Below, piece after piece: positions 1-5,503 of a stretch of DNA of 5,698 nucleotides. The DNA lies in assembly GCA_013696525.1 (NCBI GenBank), contig JACCYK010000103.1:1-5698 (forward strand), read 5' to 3'. This stretch comes from Chloroflexia bacterium (GTDB taxonomy: Bacteria; Chloroflexota; Chloroflexia; Thermomicrobiales; UBA6265). The first letter of the stretch is position 1, and each line of letters starts with the position of its first letter. The notes under the pieces were generated by a model, which saw only the letters and a program-made list of their open reading frames with translations, did no database searches and had not been told where the DNA came from. The position numbers were made by a program, and so were the translations under genes.

Positions 1-336
1 ACCATGCTCCAGGATAGCCAGGTTCGCGAACTGATGTCTCGCATTCGCCTGGAGCTCGATCCGGAGCTGGAAGCCAAGTACCCGGCCGCGTGGGCCGCCG
101 CTATCGACGTGGAGCTAGCTGACGGCACGGTGCAGCAGGCGGCGGTGGACGCGCCGAAAGGCGACCCGGAGAATCCGATGACCGAGACTGAGCTGCGCGC
201 CAAGTTCAGCGATATGATCGCCTGGAGCGAGTACGCGCCGGAGGCTGACCGTTTGCTAGCGTCGCTCGGCTCGTTGGCGACGCGGCGCAACATGCGGAGC
301 TTTTTGCCGGAGGGCGTGGACTCGGCCTTTGAATAG
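1..336 (+). CDS. MmgE/PrpD family protein, C-terminal fragment (5' end outside window)
   Basis: The frame is open from the first base, so this is the last 111 codons of a longer gene; a complete family member is about 450 residues. The diagnostic stretch is around codons 52-67, reading DAPKGDPENPMTETELRAKF. It matches the conserved C-terminal segment of MmgE/PrpD proteins (PKGDPxNP followed by an acidic, K/R-F ending helix). The family includes 2-methylcitrate dehydratase (PrpD) and aconitate decarboxylase-like enzymes, which are cytosolic dehydratases or decarboxylases of small tricarboxylates. The catalytic N-terminal all-helical domain is not visible, so the substrate cannot be named. The ATG at position 4 is an internal methionine, not the start. 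The gene ends with TAG at 334-336, and I see no clear terminator hairpin before the tRNA genes. The family call is sound; the exact enzyme is unknown. Confidence 0.85.
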   Translation, partial: TMLQDSQVRELMSRIRLELDPELEAKYPAAWAAAIDVELADGTVQQAAVDAPKGDPENPMTETELRAKFSDMIAWSEYAPEADRLLASLGSLATRRNMRSFLPEGVDSAFE

Positions 337-364
337 CCTTCCGCCTTGTGCTCGGGCGATCCGA

Positions 365-393
365 TTGCTGCTGGCGAGTGCGATTTGTATACT
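365..393 (+). promoter_or_regulatory. Candidate sigma70-type promoter for the tRNA-Ser pair
   Basis: The -35 element TTGCTG (365-370) matches only the TTG half of the consensus. It lies 17 bp upstream of a good -10, TATACT (388-393, five of six matches). Transcription would start near position 400, giving a leader of about 35 nt before the first tRNA at 435. It falls in the 98-bp gap between the MmgE/PrpD stop and the tRNA, where a stable-RNA promoter is expected. This rests on sequence match alone. Confidence 0.45.
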
Positions 394-434
394 ACGCTCT
401 GCGCCTTGAGCTCGACTTCCGGGCGTAGGCACCG

Positions 435-517
435 GGAGAGGTGGCCGAGTGGTTTAAGGCAACTGTCTTGAAAACAGTCGGGTGAAAGCCCCGGGGGTTC
501 GAATCCCTCCCTCTCCG
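435..517 (+). tRNA. tRNA-Ser(UGA)
   Basis: A full class II cloverleaf can be drawn. The acceptor stem pairs 435-441 (GGAGAGG) with 510-516 (CCTCTCC). The D arm begins GCCGAGTGGTT. The anticodon stem ACTGT/ACAGT (462-466 and 474-478) encloses loop CTTGAAA with anticodon TGA at 469-471. A long variable arm of the GGG...CCC type (about 480-492) is typical of serine tRNAs. The T arm is GGGGG-TTCGAAT-CCCTC (493-509). The discriminator base is G517, as in serine tRNAs. The next bases are CCG, so the 3' CCA is not encoded and must be added by tRNA nucleotidyltransferase. This tRNA reads the UCA/UCG-type serine codons. It lies 45 bp upstream of a second serine tRNA and probably shares a transcript with it. 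Confidence 0.97.
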
Positions 518-562
518 CCGCTAGCAACGGGGTGGGTGCCTGAATCAAAGATGCCAGACCAC

Positions 563-655
563 GGGGAGGTGCCAGAGTGGTCGAATGGGGCCGCCTGCTA
601 AGCGGTTGTCGGGCTTAAACCTCGACCGAGGGTTCGAATCCCTCCCTTCCCGCCA
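563..655 (+). tRNA. tRNA-Ser(GCU), CCA encoded
   Basis: This is a second class II cloverleaf. The acceptor stem pairs 563-569 (GGGGAGG) with 645-651 (CCTTCCC), including one G-U pair. The anticodon stem GCCGC/GCGGT (590-594 and 602-606) encloses loop CTGCTAA with anticodon GCT at 597-599. The long variable arm at about 608-626 has GTCG/CGAC pairing. The T arm is GAGGG-TTCGAAT-CCCTC (628-644). The discriminator is G652, followed by a genomically encoded CCA (653-655). It reads AGC/AGU serine codons. Unlike its upstream partner it carries its own CCA end. No convincing stem plus T-run terminator follows it. Confidence 0.97.
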
Positions 656-715
656 CATCGCCGAGCCTGCAATGCAGCCGTTGAGTGCCACCTGGAGAGG
701 CGCGGTTAGCCTGGT

Positions 716-808
716 GTGGATACGACGACGATCGCGACTGGCAACTCCCAAGCTGTCGCGGATTTCGCGGAGAGTTTCGACCTCGCCGTCGAAGAGAAGG
801 GTGCGTAG
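716..808 (+). CDS. Possible small ORF (30 codons) just upstream of the TfoX-like gene
   Basis: A GTG-started frame runs from 716 to a TAG at 806-808. It ends five bases before the ATG of the TfoX-like gene at 814. The predicted peptide is acidic, containing AVADFAESFDLAVEEKGA near its end, and looks like a soluble amphipathic helix. By my count 22 of 30 codons end in G or C, in line with the coding style of the window. A purine-rich GGAGAGG at 694-700 lies about 15 nt before the GTG, which is rather far for a Shine-Dalgarno sequence. GTG 716 is the only start available, because an in-frame TAG sits at 707-709. It could be a leader ORF coupled to the next gene, the remnant of a broken gene, or chance. 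I do not recognise a family. Confidence 0.25.
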   Translation: MDTTTIATGNSQAVADFAESFDLAVEEKGA

Positions 809-813
809 GTCTA

Positions 814-1146
814 ATGCCCTACGACCGAGGCGCCATGGAACGAGTCGGCCAAGTTCTCTCCGCATCCACGGGAGGGGTCGTCGGTCGGCCGATGATGGGT
901 GCCTACTGCTTCATGGTCGATGGCCGCATGTGCTGTGGCGTGACGGGCGACGCGCTGATGCTTCGCTTAGGCCCCGAGGGTGCCCTCGCGGCATTGAAGG
1001 AGCCGCATGTGCGCCCATTTGAGATCGGCGGCGGTCGTCAGCCGGAAGCGTATGTCCAAGTAGACCCGCCCGGCTACGCGACCGACGCGGCCCTTCGTGC
1101 TTGGTTGGGGCGAAGCCTCGAATTCCTACGCCTCATGGGCGACTGA
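814..1146 (+). CDS. TfoX/Sxy family N-terminal domain protein
   Basis: This is a 110-residue protein that I recognise as a standalone TfoX N-terminal domain. The hallmark is the segment around residues 28-44 (GAYCFMVDGRMCCGVTGD), which matches the family pattern of a glycine-rich turn, F-M-V-x-G-x-M-C-C-G-V and G-D. It is followed by LMLRLGPE, an EPHVRPFE stretch, a YVQVDP strand and a C-terminal helix with W and F. TfoX/Sxy is a competence regulator in gammaproteobacteria. Short stand-alone members like this one are widespread and mostly uncharacterised, so a competence role should not be assumed. I chose ATG 814 because family members typically begin M-x-Y-D. The frame is open back to 685, but the extra residues are arginine-rich and unlike the family. 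The ribosome site is weak: AGG at 807-809, overlapping the stop of the small ORF upstream. The gene converges on lgt. Confidence 0.85.
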   Translation: MPYDRGAMERVGQVLSASTGGVVGRPMMGAYCFMVDGRMCCGVTGDALMLRLGPEGALAALKEPHVRPFEIGGGRQPEAYVQVDPPGYATDAALRAWLGRSLEFLRLMGD

Positions 1147-1161
1147 CAGCTCGGGCTGTTT
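1146..1161 (+). terminator. Weak hairpin directly after the TfoX-like gene
   Basis: ACAGC (1146-1150) and GCTGT (1155-1159) form a five-base-pair stem with a four-base loop TCGG, starting at the last base of the TGA stop. Only a short TTT follows (1159-1161). A convergent region would be expected to hold a terminator and this is the best candidate I see, but the stem is short and the T run minimal. Confidence 0.2.
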
Positions 1162-1182
1162 GATCGGCTGGTCGAAGTCCCC

Positions 1183-1263
1183 CTAACGTTCCGCCAGCGC
1201 GAGGAACAGTGCAGAACCGACCTGTTCATCGCGTTGTGGTGTAGACACGGCGCTCATCGTCAT
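1183..1263 (-). CDS. Possible 26-codon ORF overlapping the lgt stop (ATGA)
   Basis: On the minus strand, ATG (1263-1261) overlaps the lgt TGA stop (1262-1260) in the ATGA arrangement common in translationally coupled genes. The frame runs 26 codons to TAG at 1185-1183. The peptide begins MTMSAVSTPQRDEQ and ends FLALAER, and I recognise no family. Its third-position G+C is about 15 of 26 codons, which is not clearly coding. A short inverted repeat, GTTCC (1188-1192) with GGAAC (1203-1207), lies at its end, without a T run. An open frame of this size next to a stop codon can easily arise by chance in GC-rich DNA. Confidence 0.2.
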   Translation of the reverse strand: MTMSAVSTPQRDEQVGSALFLALAER

Positions 1264-2069
1264 CGAGCGTGGCCCGCCACCTCGGTCGAGGTCCATCGAT
1301 GGCGAACAAGGAGCATGGCGGCCCCGACCACGATCATACCCCCGCTGATCCAGTGCGCCGCTGGGAATGGTCCAATGTAGAGGCTGTCGGTCCGCATCGC
1401 TTCAATGACAAACCTGATCGACCCGTACAGGATGAGGTAGATCCAGAGCGCATCGCCGTCGCGATACCAGCGTAAGCGCGGTGCGTTGAAGACGAGCCAT
1501 GAGAGGATGACCGCGTAGAGCAGGTTGAACGCCGACTCGTAGAGAAACGTTGGGTGAAACCGCTCGCTGGCGGCATAGGGCGGAGGCCGGTTTCCGGCGT
1601 CAATGGCCACGCCCCAAGGGAGATTGGTCGGGCCGCCGAACGCCTCCTGGTTCGCCCAGTTGCCCCACCGTCCGATAGCCTGGGCGAGCGCCACGCCCGG
1701 GATGATGAAATCACACCAACGGAGAAACGGCTGCCGCTGACGCCGGCACAAGAAGGCGAGCATCAGCAAGCCGCCGGCGATGGCGCCGTGGATGGTGAGG
1801 CCGCCGAGACGGAGGTTAATAGCCTCGCCCGGATTCGCCAGGAAGTAATCGAAGCGGAGCAGAATGTAGTAGCCTCGGGCGCCGACGATCCCGGCCAGCA
1901 CCACCCAGGGCGCGGCGTCGATGGGAAAATCGGCATCCATGCCGCGTCGCTTGGCGAGCCACCGGACGAGGATGACCGCCGCGACGATGCCGAGGAGGAT
2001 AAAGATAGCGTACCAGCGGACTTCGACCCCCAGAACTGTGAAGGCGACGGGACTGGCGGGGGAGGGCAC
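1260..2069 (-). CDS. lgt: Prolipoprotein diacylglyceryl transferase (Lgt)
   Basis: Lgt moves a diacylglyceryl group from phosphatidylglycerol to the lipobox cysteine of prolipoproteins, the first step of lipoprotein maturation at the cytoplasmic membrane. The 269-residue length is normal and about seven hydrophobic segments are visible. The signature GRWGNWANQEAFGGP (residues 133-147) holds the counterparts of E. coli R143, N146, E151 and G154. H94 in IHGAIAGG corresponds to H103. Y20 in RWY corresponds to Y26, and Y215/R219 in YGSIRF to Y235/R239. The motif HPTFLYES (172-179) is also conserved. The start is GTG: the sugar-kinase TAG lies in the same frame two codons upstream, and no other start lies between. 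The Shine-Dalgarno sequence is weak, so translation probably depends on coupling to the kinase gene. It is the last firmly assigned gene of the minus-strand operon. The catalytic set looks complete. Confidence 0.97.
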   Translation of the reverse strand: MPSPASPVAFTVLGVEVRWYAIFILLGIVAAVILVRWLAKRRGMDADFPIDAAPWVVLAGIVGARGYYILLRFDYFLANPGEAINLRLGGLTIHGAIAGGLLMLAFLCRRQRQPFLRWCDFIIPGVALAQAIGRWGNWANQEAFGGPTNLPWGVAIDAGNRPPPYAASERFHPTFLYESAFNLLYAVILSWLVFNAPRLRWYRDGDALWIYLILYGSIRFVIEAMRTDSLYIGPFPAAHWISGGMIVVGAAMLLVRHRWTSTEVAGHAR

Positions 2070-2072
2070 CGG

Positions 2073-3059
2073 CTAGCCGACCTGAACCGCGGCGGACTGA
2101 ACAAATGCGTTCAGCTCATCGCCCGTGGGCAGCCCATCCCAGGCGCCATGGCGCAAGGTTGCCAGGGCGCCAGCGGCGGCGGCGAAGGCAATATCCGAAT
2201 CGTCCGGCACGGCCCACCCACCTCTGATCAGGCGGCAGATCAGAGCGGCCAGGAACGCATCGCCAGCCCCGGTTGGCTCGACCGCTGCCACCGGCACCGA
2301 GGGGACGAACCGGATAGAGCAGTCGGCCGCTCGATACCAACTGCCGCGTTCACCGTCGGTCATGACGACGATCGGGATCGTCTGCTCCGGGTCGAGGTCA
2401 CGGACGATCGCGATTGGATCGTCGCCACCGCGGGCGAGGCCCCGCGCGTCATCCAGGCTCAGCTTGAGCAATGTCGCCCGCGACAGGATGGGCTGACAGG
2501 CGGCCTGAGCTTGCTTAAGATCGGGCCACAACGACGGCCGGAGGTTGACGTCGAAGCAAACAGGAACGCCGGCGGCAACCGCGAGCTCGACCGCGCGATA
2601 GATCGCCGACCGACTGGGATCAGCCGCCAACGCGACCGAGCCGACGACGATAGCCGCGGTGCCGGCGATCGTTGCATCCGCGATATCCTCCCTGGAAAGT
2701 GACAGATCGGCGCCCCGGAGCAGCCAAAAGTTGCCATCGCCGCGAGCGTTCTTCCAAGCAAAGGCGATCGTCGTGGGCTCGGACCGCCGATGGATTCGCG
2801 TCGTGTCCACGCCCTCGGATGCAAGCCCGGAGATCAGGCGGTGACCAAAGGCGTCGTCGCCGACCGCGCCGCCGAAGGCGCTGGCGACACCGAGTCGAGC
2901 CAGCGCCACGGACACGTTGGCGGGCGCTCCGCCATTCCGGGCCACGAACTCGTTCGCTGCTTCGAGTGACGGCACCTGGACTGTCGCAATTAAGTCAATG
3001 AGCGCCTCGCCAAGGCAAAGGACGGGGGTGACGGGTTGTTCATCGCTCGTGAGTGACAT
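2073..3059 (-). CDS. PfkB-family carbohydrate kinase, fructokinase-like
   Basis: This is a 328-residue ribokinase/PfkB-fold kinase that would phosphorylate a sugar hydroxyl with ATP in the cytosol. Family marks in order are GEALID (17-22), substrate-side signature GGAPANVSVALARLG (43-57), DVNLRP (170-175), KLSLDDARGL (199-208), VMTDGERGS (232-240) and ATP/anion-hole signature EPTGAGDAFLAAL (261-273), with catalytic base D267. The D-x-N-x-R-P and K-x-S-x-(D/E)-(D/E) motifs are typical of the fructokinase/2-keto-3-deoxygluconate kinase side of the family. Fructose is therefore the best guess, but the substrate cannot be fixed from sequence. The position that is often D in D-x-TGAGD is E261 here. 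The ATG has a good ribosome site at 3068-3074. The gene follows rel by 35 bp, and its TAG is separated from the lgt GTG by only one codon in the same frame. Confidence 0.93.
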   Translation of the reverse strand: MSLTSDEQPVTPVLCLGEALIDLIATVQVPSLEAANEFVARNGGAPANVSVALARLGVASAFGGAVGDDAFGHRLISGLASEGVDTTRIHRRSEPTTIAFAWKNARGDGNFWLLRGADLSLSREDIADATIAGTAAIVVGSVALAADPSRSAIYRAVELAVAAGVPVCFDVNLRPSLWPDLKQAQAACQPILSRATLLKLSLDDARGLARGGDDPIAIVRDLDPEQTIPIVVMTDGERGSWYRAADCSIRFVPSVPVAAVEPTGAGDAFLAALICRLIRGGWAVPDDSDIAFAAAAGALATLRHGAWDGLPTGDELNAFVQSAAVQVG

Positions 3060-3067
3060 CTCGGACG

Positions 3068-3074
3068 CTCCCCC
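3068..3074 (-). promoter_or_regulatory. Ribosome binding site of the sugar kinase
   Basis: On the minus strand GGGGGAG lies eight bases before the ATG at 3059. This supports that start and independent initiation of the kinase inside the operon, unlike lgt, which has no clear site. Confidence 0.7.
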
Positions 3075-3094
3075 GTTGGCGTGGCCGCGGCGGC

Positions 3095-5389
3095 TTAGCT
3101 GGCCGCGGATCGCACGGGAGCTACTGTAGCATCGCGCCGAACTTCGTACACGTCCCGGATCCCTTCGAGCTTTTGCAGGATTCGACTGAGCTGCCCGATG
3201 CCTTCAACCTCGACCGTCACCAGCAACGTCACCGTGCGGTCGCCATGCGTCGTGGTGAGGACCGAGATGATATTGACCTTTTGATCCGCTAGCAGCGTAC
3301 TGACGTCCTTGAGGAAGCCGACGCGGTCCCAAGCATGGACCCGAATCGTGACTGGAACGGTGTCCTGGCCGCGATCACCCCAGGAGACGGGGACGAGCCG
3401 CTCCGGGTCCGTTAGGGTGGCCACATTCGGGCAGTCTTCGCGATGCACGGTGATGCCGCGGCCGCGGGTCACATAGCCGATGATCGTATCGCCCGGAACC
3501 GGGCTACAGCAGGTCGCTAAGTTGGTCAGGAGATCGCCCACGCCCATGACTTGGAGGCGGGCCGGCGTCCGCGGTACCTCAATGTGATGTGCCGGTAAGA
3601 ACACGTCTTTCTCACGGTTCTGATCCAGCCGGGCCGCGATCAGGTTCGACGAGACCGCGCCGTAGCCAATCGCGGCCAGGAAGTCATCTACTTTTGTATA
3701 GATTGGGAAGAATTTGAGAATCTCTTCCGGTTTCATTTCCAAGCTGAGCCGCCGCAACTCACGTTCGAGGATTTCTCTCCCCTGAGTGATATTCTCGCCC
3801 CGCTCCTGGTTGCGGAACCAGCGACGAATTTTCTCCCGAGCGGACGCGGTTGTGACGTAGTCCGATGACGAGAGCAGCCAATCTCGGCTGGGGCCAACCT
3901 TCGATTTGCTGGTCAGGATCTTGATGACCTGGCCATTTTGCAGCTTGTAATCGAAGGGCACATGCTGGTCGTTAACCTTGGCGCCGACGCACTGATGCCC
4001 GACCTCGGTGTGAATGCGATACGCGAAGTCGACCGGCGTCGCCCCATTTGGCAGCTCGATAATGTCCCCGGCCGGCGTGAAGACGTAGATCATCTCCTGG
4101 AAAACGTCGGACTTCAACGACTCGACGAATTCCTCGGCATCGGCGACCTGGTCGCGCCAGTCCATCAGTTGCCGCAGCCAGGCCACCTTGGCCTCGACCC
4201 GGGCATCCGACTTGCCGCCTTCTTTGTAGCGCCAGTGGGCGGCGACGCCGTACTCGGCCAGGCGATGCATGTCCCAGGTCCGGATTTGGATTTCGACCGC
4301 GCGGCCGTCTGGTCCAATCACGGCCGTGTGCAGCGATTGGTACATGCTTTCCTTCGGCGTCGCGATGTAGTCGTCGAACTCGCCCGGCACCGGGTGCCAG
4401 AGGTCATGGACGATGCCGAGCGCACCGTAGCAATCCTTGCGATCGTCGACCAGGACGCGGAGCCCGATCACGTCGTAAATTTCGTCGAAGCCGCGGAGCT
4501 TGAGCCGCATTTTTCGGAAGATCGAGTAAATGTGCTTGGTCCGGCCCGTGATCTCAGCCTTGATCCCCGCCGCGGCCAGGGCCGTCAGCAGCTCATGCTC
4601 GACCCGCTTCATATACGGGGCAGCGTTCTTGCCCCGCTTCGTGAACTCATTGTTCAGGGTGGCGAAGGCTTCCGGATTGATGTAGCGAAAGGCGAGATCT
4701 TCGAGCTCGGACTTGACGTGCCAGATACCCAGCCGGTTCGCCAGCGGTGCGTAAATCTCCATGGTTTGCAACGCGATCCGTATTTGCTTATCGGGCGGCA
4801 GCGCGTCAAGCGTTCGCATATTGTGCAGGCGATCGGCCAGCTTGATGAGGACGACGCCGATGTCGTCCACCATGGCCAGGAACATTTTGCGCAGGCTCTC
4901 CGCCTGATGCTCCTGTTCGCGCCGGTCCTGGCCGCCAACGTCATCCGCGGTCCACGGGATCCGGCCGAGCTTGGTTGCGCCGTCAACCAACTTGGCGACC
5001 CTGGGGCCGAATCGCTTTTCGATCTCGGCAAGCTCGGCTGGCGTGTCCTCAATGACGTCGTGAAGGAGCGCGCCGGCGATGGTCTCGGGGTCGAGCTGCA
5101 TCCGGGCCATGATGGCCGCCACCTCGATCGGGTGCAGCACATATGGCTCGCCCGACTTCCGGTGGTCGGTCCCATGAGCGACAATCGCAAACTCGCCGGC
5201 TCGCCGGACGAGATCGATATTGGCGCCGGGAGCGTTCGCGCGGACCACGTCGATCAGGGAGTCAAGCGCGGCCCGGACTTCGGGGCAAATGGCGATCGTG
5301 GTCTCGGCCGATCCGGCGAACGGTTCATTGATGGCGACCGTTCCCTCTGGGGCTTGTCCCGAGGGAATTGCGGATGTACGCGCTGGCAT
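3095..5389 (-). CDS. rel: Long RelA/SpoT homolog: (p)ppGpp synthetase/hydrolase
   Basis: This enzyme makes and degrades the alarmone (p)ppGpp, acting on GTP/GDP and ATP at the ribosome. All domains of a long RSH are present in 764 residues. The hydrolase HD domain has RKSGEPYVLHP (77-87), LLHDVIEDT (108-116) and KLADRLHNMRT (183-193). Its metal ligands are H86, H110, D111 and D186, and E114/D115 are intact. The synthetase domain (about 280-390) has YDVIGLRV with D306, GEFDDYIATPK (336-346), YQSLHTAV (350-357) and VEIQIRT with E366. TGS spans about 430-492. The conserved Cys region has LATCCSPVPGD (624-634), H649 and C653. ACT spans about 680-750. Hydrolase and synthetase both look functional, but the synthetase carries EXDD rather than RXKD, and the HD region has about nine extra residues near 148-157. 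ATG 5389 is chosen because the next in-frame ATG/GTG/TTG is at codon 48. It is first in the operon, with its own promoter. Confidence 0.98.
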   Translation of the reverse strand: MPARTSAIPSGQAPEGTVAINEPFAGSAETTIAICPEVRAALDSLIDVVRANAPGANIDLVRRAGEFAIVAHGTDHRKSGEPYVLHPIEVAAIMARMQLDPETIAGALLHDVIEDTPAELAEIEKRFGPRVAKLVDGATKLGRIPWTADDVGGQDRREQEHQAESLRKMFLAMVDDIGVVLIKLADRLHNMRTLDALPPDKQIRIALQTMEIYAPLANRLGIWHVKSELEDLAFRYINPEAFATLNNEFTKRGKNAAPYMKRVEHELLTALAAAGIKAEITGRTKHIYSIFRKMRLKLRGFDEIYDVIGLRVLVDDRKDCYGALGIVHDLWHPVPGEFDDYIATPKESMYQSLHTAVIGPDGRAVEIQIRTWDMHRLAEYGVAAHWRYKEGGKSDARVEAKVAWLRQLMDWRDQVADAEEFVESLKSDVFQEMIYVFTPAGDIIELPNGATPVDFAYRIHTEVGHQCVGAKVNDQHVPFDYKLQNGQVIKILTSKSKVGPSRDWLLSSSDYVTTASAREKIRRWFRNQERGENITQGREILERELRRLSLEMKPEEILKFFPIYTKVDDFLAAIGYGAVSSNLIAARLDQNREKDVFLPAHHIEVPRTPARLQVMGVGDLLTNLATCCSPVPGDTIIGYVTRGRGITVHREDCPNVATLTDPERLVPVSWGDRGQDTVPVTIRVHAWDRVGFLKDVSTLLADQKVNIISVLTTTHGDRTVTLLVTVEVEGIGQLSRILQKLEGIRDVYEVRRDATVAPVRSAAS

Positions 5390-5437
5390 GCATTCCCAAG
5401 CCTTGGATTGTCAGAGAAGGCGACACAATTCTAGGCA

Positions 5438-5466
5438 AGTGTACGCACCGGTTTGGGTATCGTCAA
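5438..5466 (-). promoter_or_regulatory. Sigma70-type promoter of the rel–kinase–lgt operon
   Basis: On the minus strand, TTGACG (5466-5461, five of six matches) and TACACT (5443-5438, four of six including T-A and the final T) are separated by exactly 17 bp. The predicted start near 5431 gives a leader of about 42 nt to the rel ATG. It lies between the stop of the O-methyltransferase gene (5504) and rel, which indicates that rel opens a new transcription unit. No riboswitch-like structure fits in so short a leader. Confidence 0.75.
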
Positions 5467-5481
5467 CAGGCTGACCGGTCA
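5447..5481. repeat. Two ACCGGT palindromes around the rel -35 box
   Basis: ACCGGT occurs at 5447-5452, inside the promoter spacer, and at 5474-5479, inside the perfect 10-bp palindrome TGACCGGTCA (5472-5481) that ends five bp upstream of the -35. The centres are 27 bp apart. They could be two binding sites of one dimeric regulator, but the shared core is only six bases and may be chance. Confidence 0.3.
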
Positions 5482-5503
5482 TGCATTTGGGCGGCGAATA
5501 CGA

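Noticed and set aside
667..677. Perfect palindrome CTGCA-A-TGCAG after tRNA-Ser(GCU)
   Set aside because: The loop is too small for a good hairpin and no T run follows, so it is not a terminator, and no attachment-site duplication of the tRNA end is visible.
685..813. An N-terminal extension of 43 residues on the TfoX-like protein (ATG at 685)
   Set aside because: The extra residues are arginine-rich and unlike the family, while MPYDRG at 814 fits the usual family start.
545..865. A 106-codon minus-strand frame over tRNA-Ser(GCU) and the start of the TfoX-like gene
   Set aside because: It reads through a certain tRNA gene in antisense and has no family features.
585..1022. A 145-codon plus-strand frame starting inside tRNA-Ser(GCU)
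   Set aside because: It begins within the tRNA and runs out of frame through the TfoX-like gene, with an arginine-rich translation typical of a wrong frame.
1554..2702. A 382-codon open frame on the plus strand across lgt and the kinase
   Set aside because: It spans two real genes in antisense, its translation is low-complexity and rich in G, R and D, and it has no recognisable domain.
3082..3108. Direct repeat TGGCCGCGG (3082-3090 and 3100-3108) with self-pairing CCGCGG between rel and the kinase
   Set aside because: It overlaps the rel stop region, has no T run, and such GC-rich repeats are common at this base composition. It is not supported as a terminator.
3938..5434. A 498-codon open frame on the plus strand opposite rel
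   Set aside because: It is the antisense shadow of rel in GC-rich DNA. The minus-strand product has every RSH domain, while the plus-strand translation shows no family motif.
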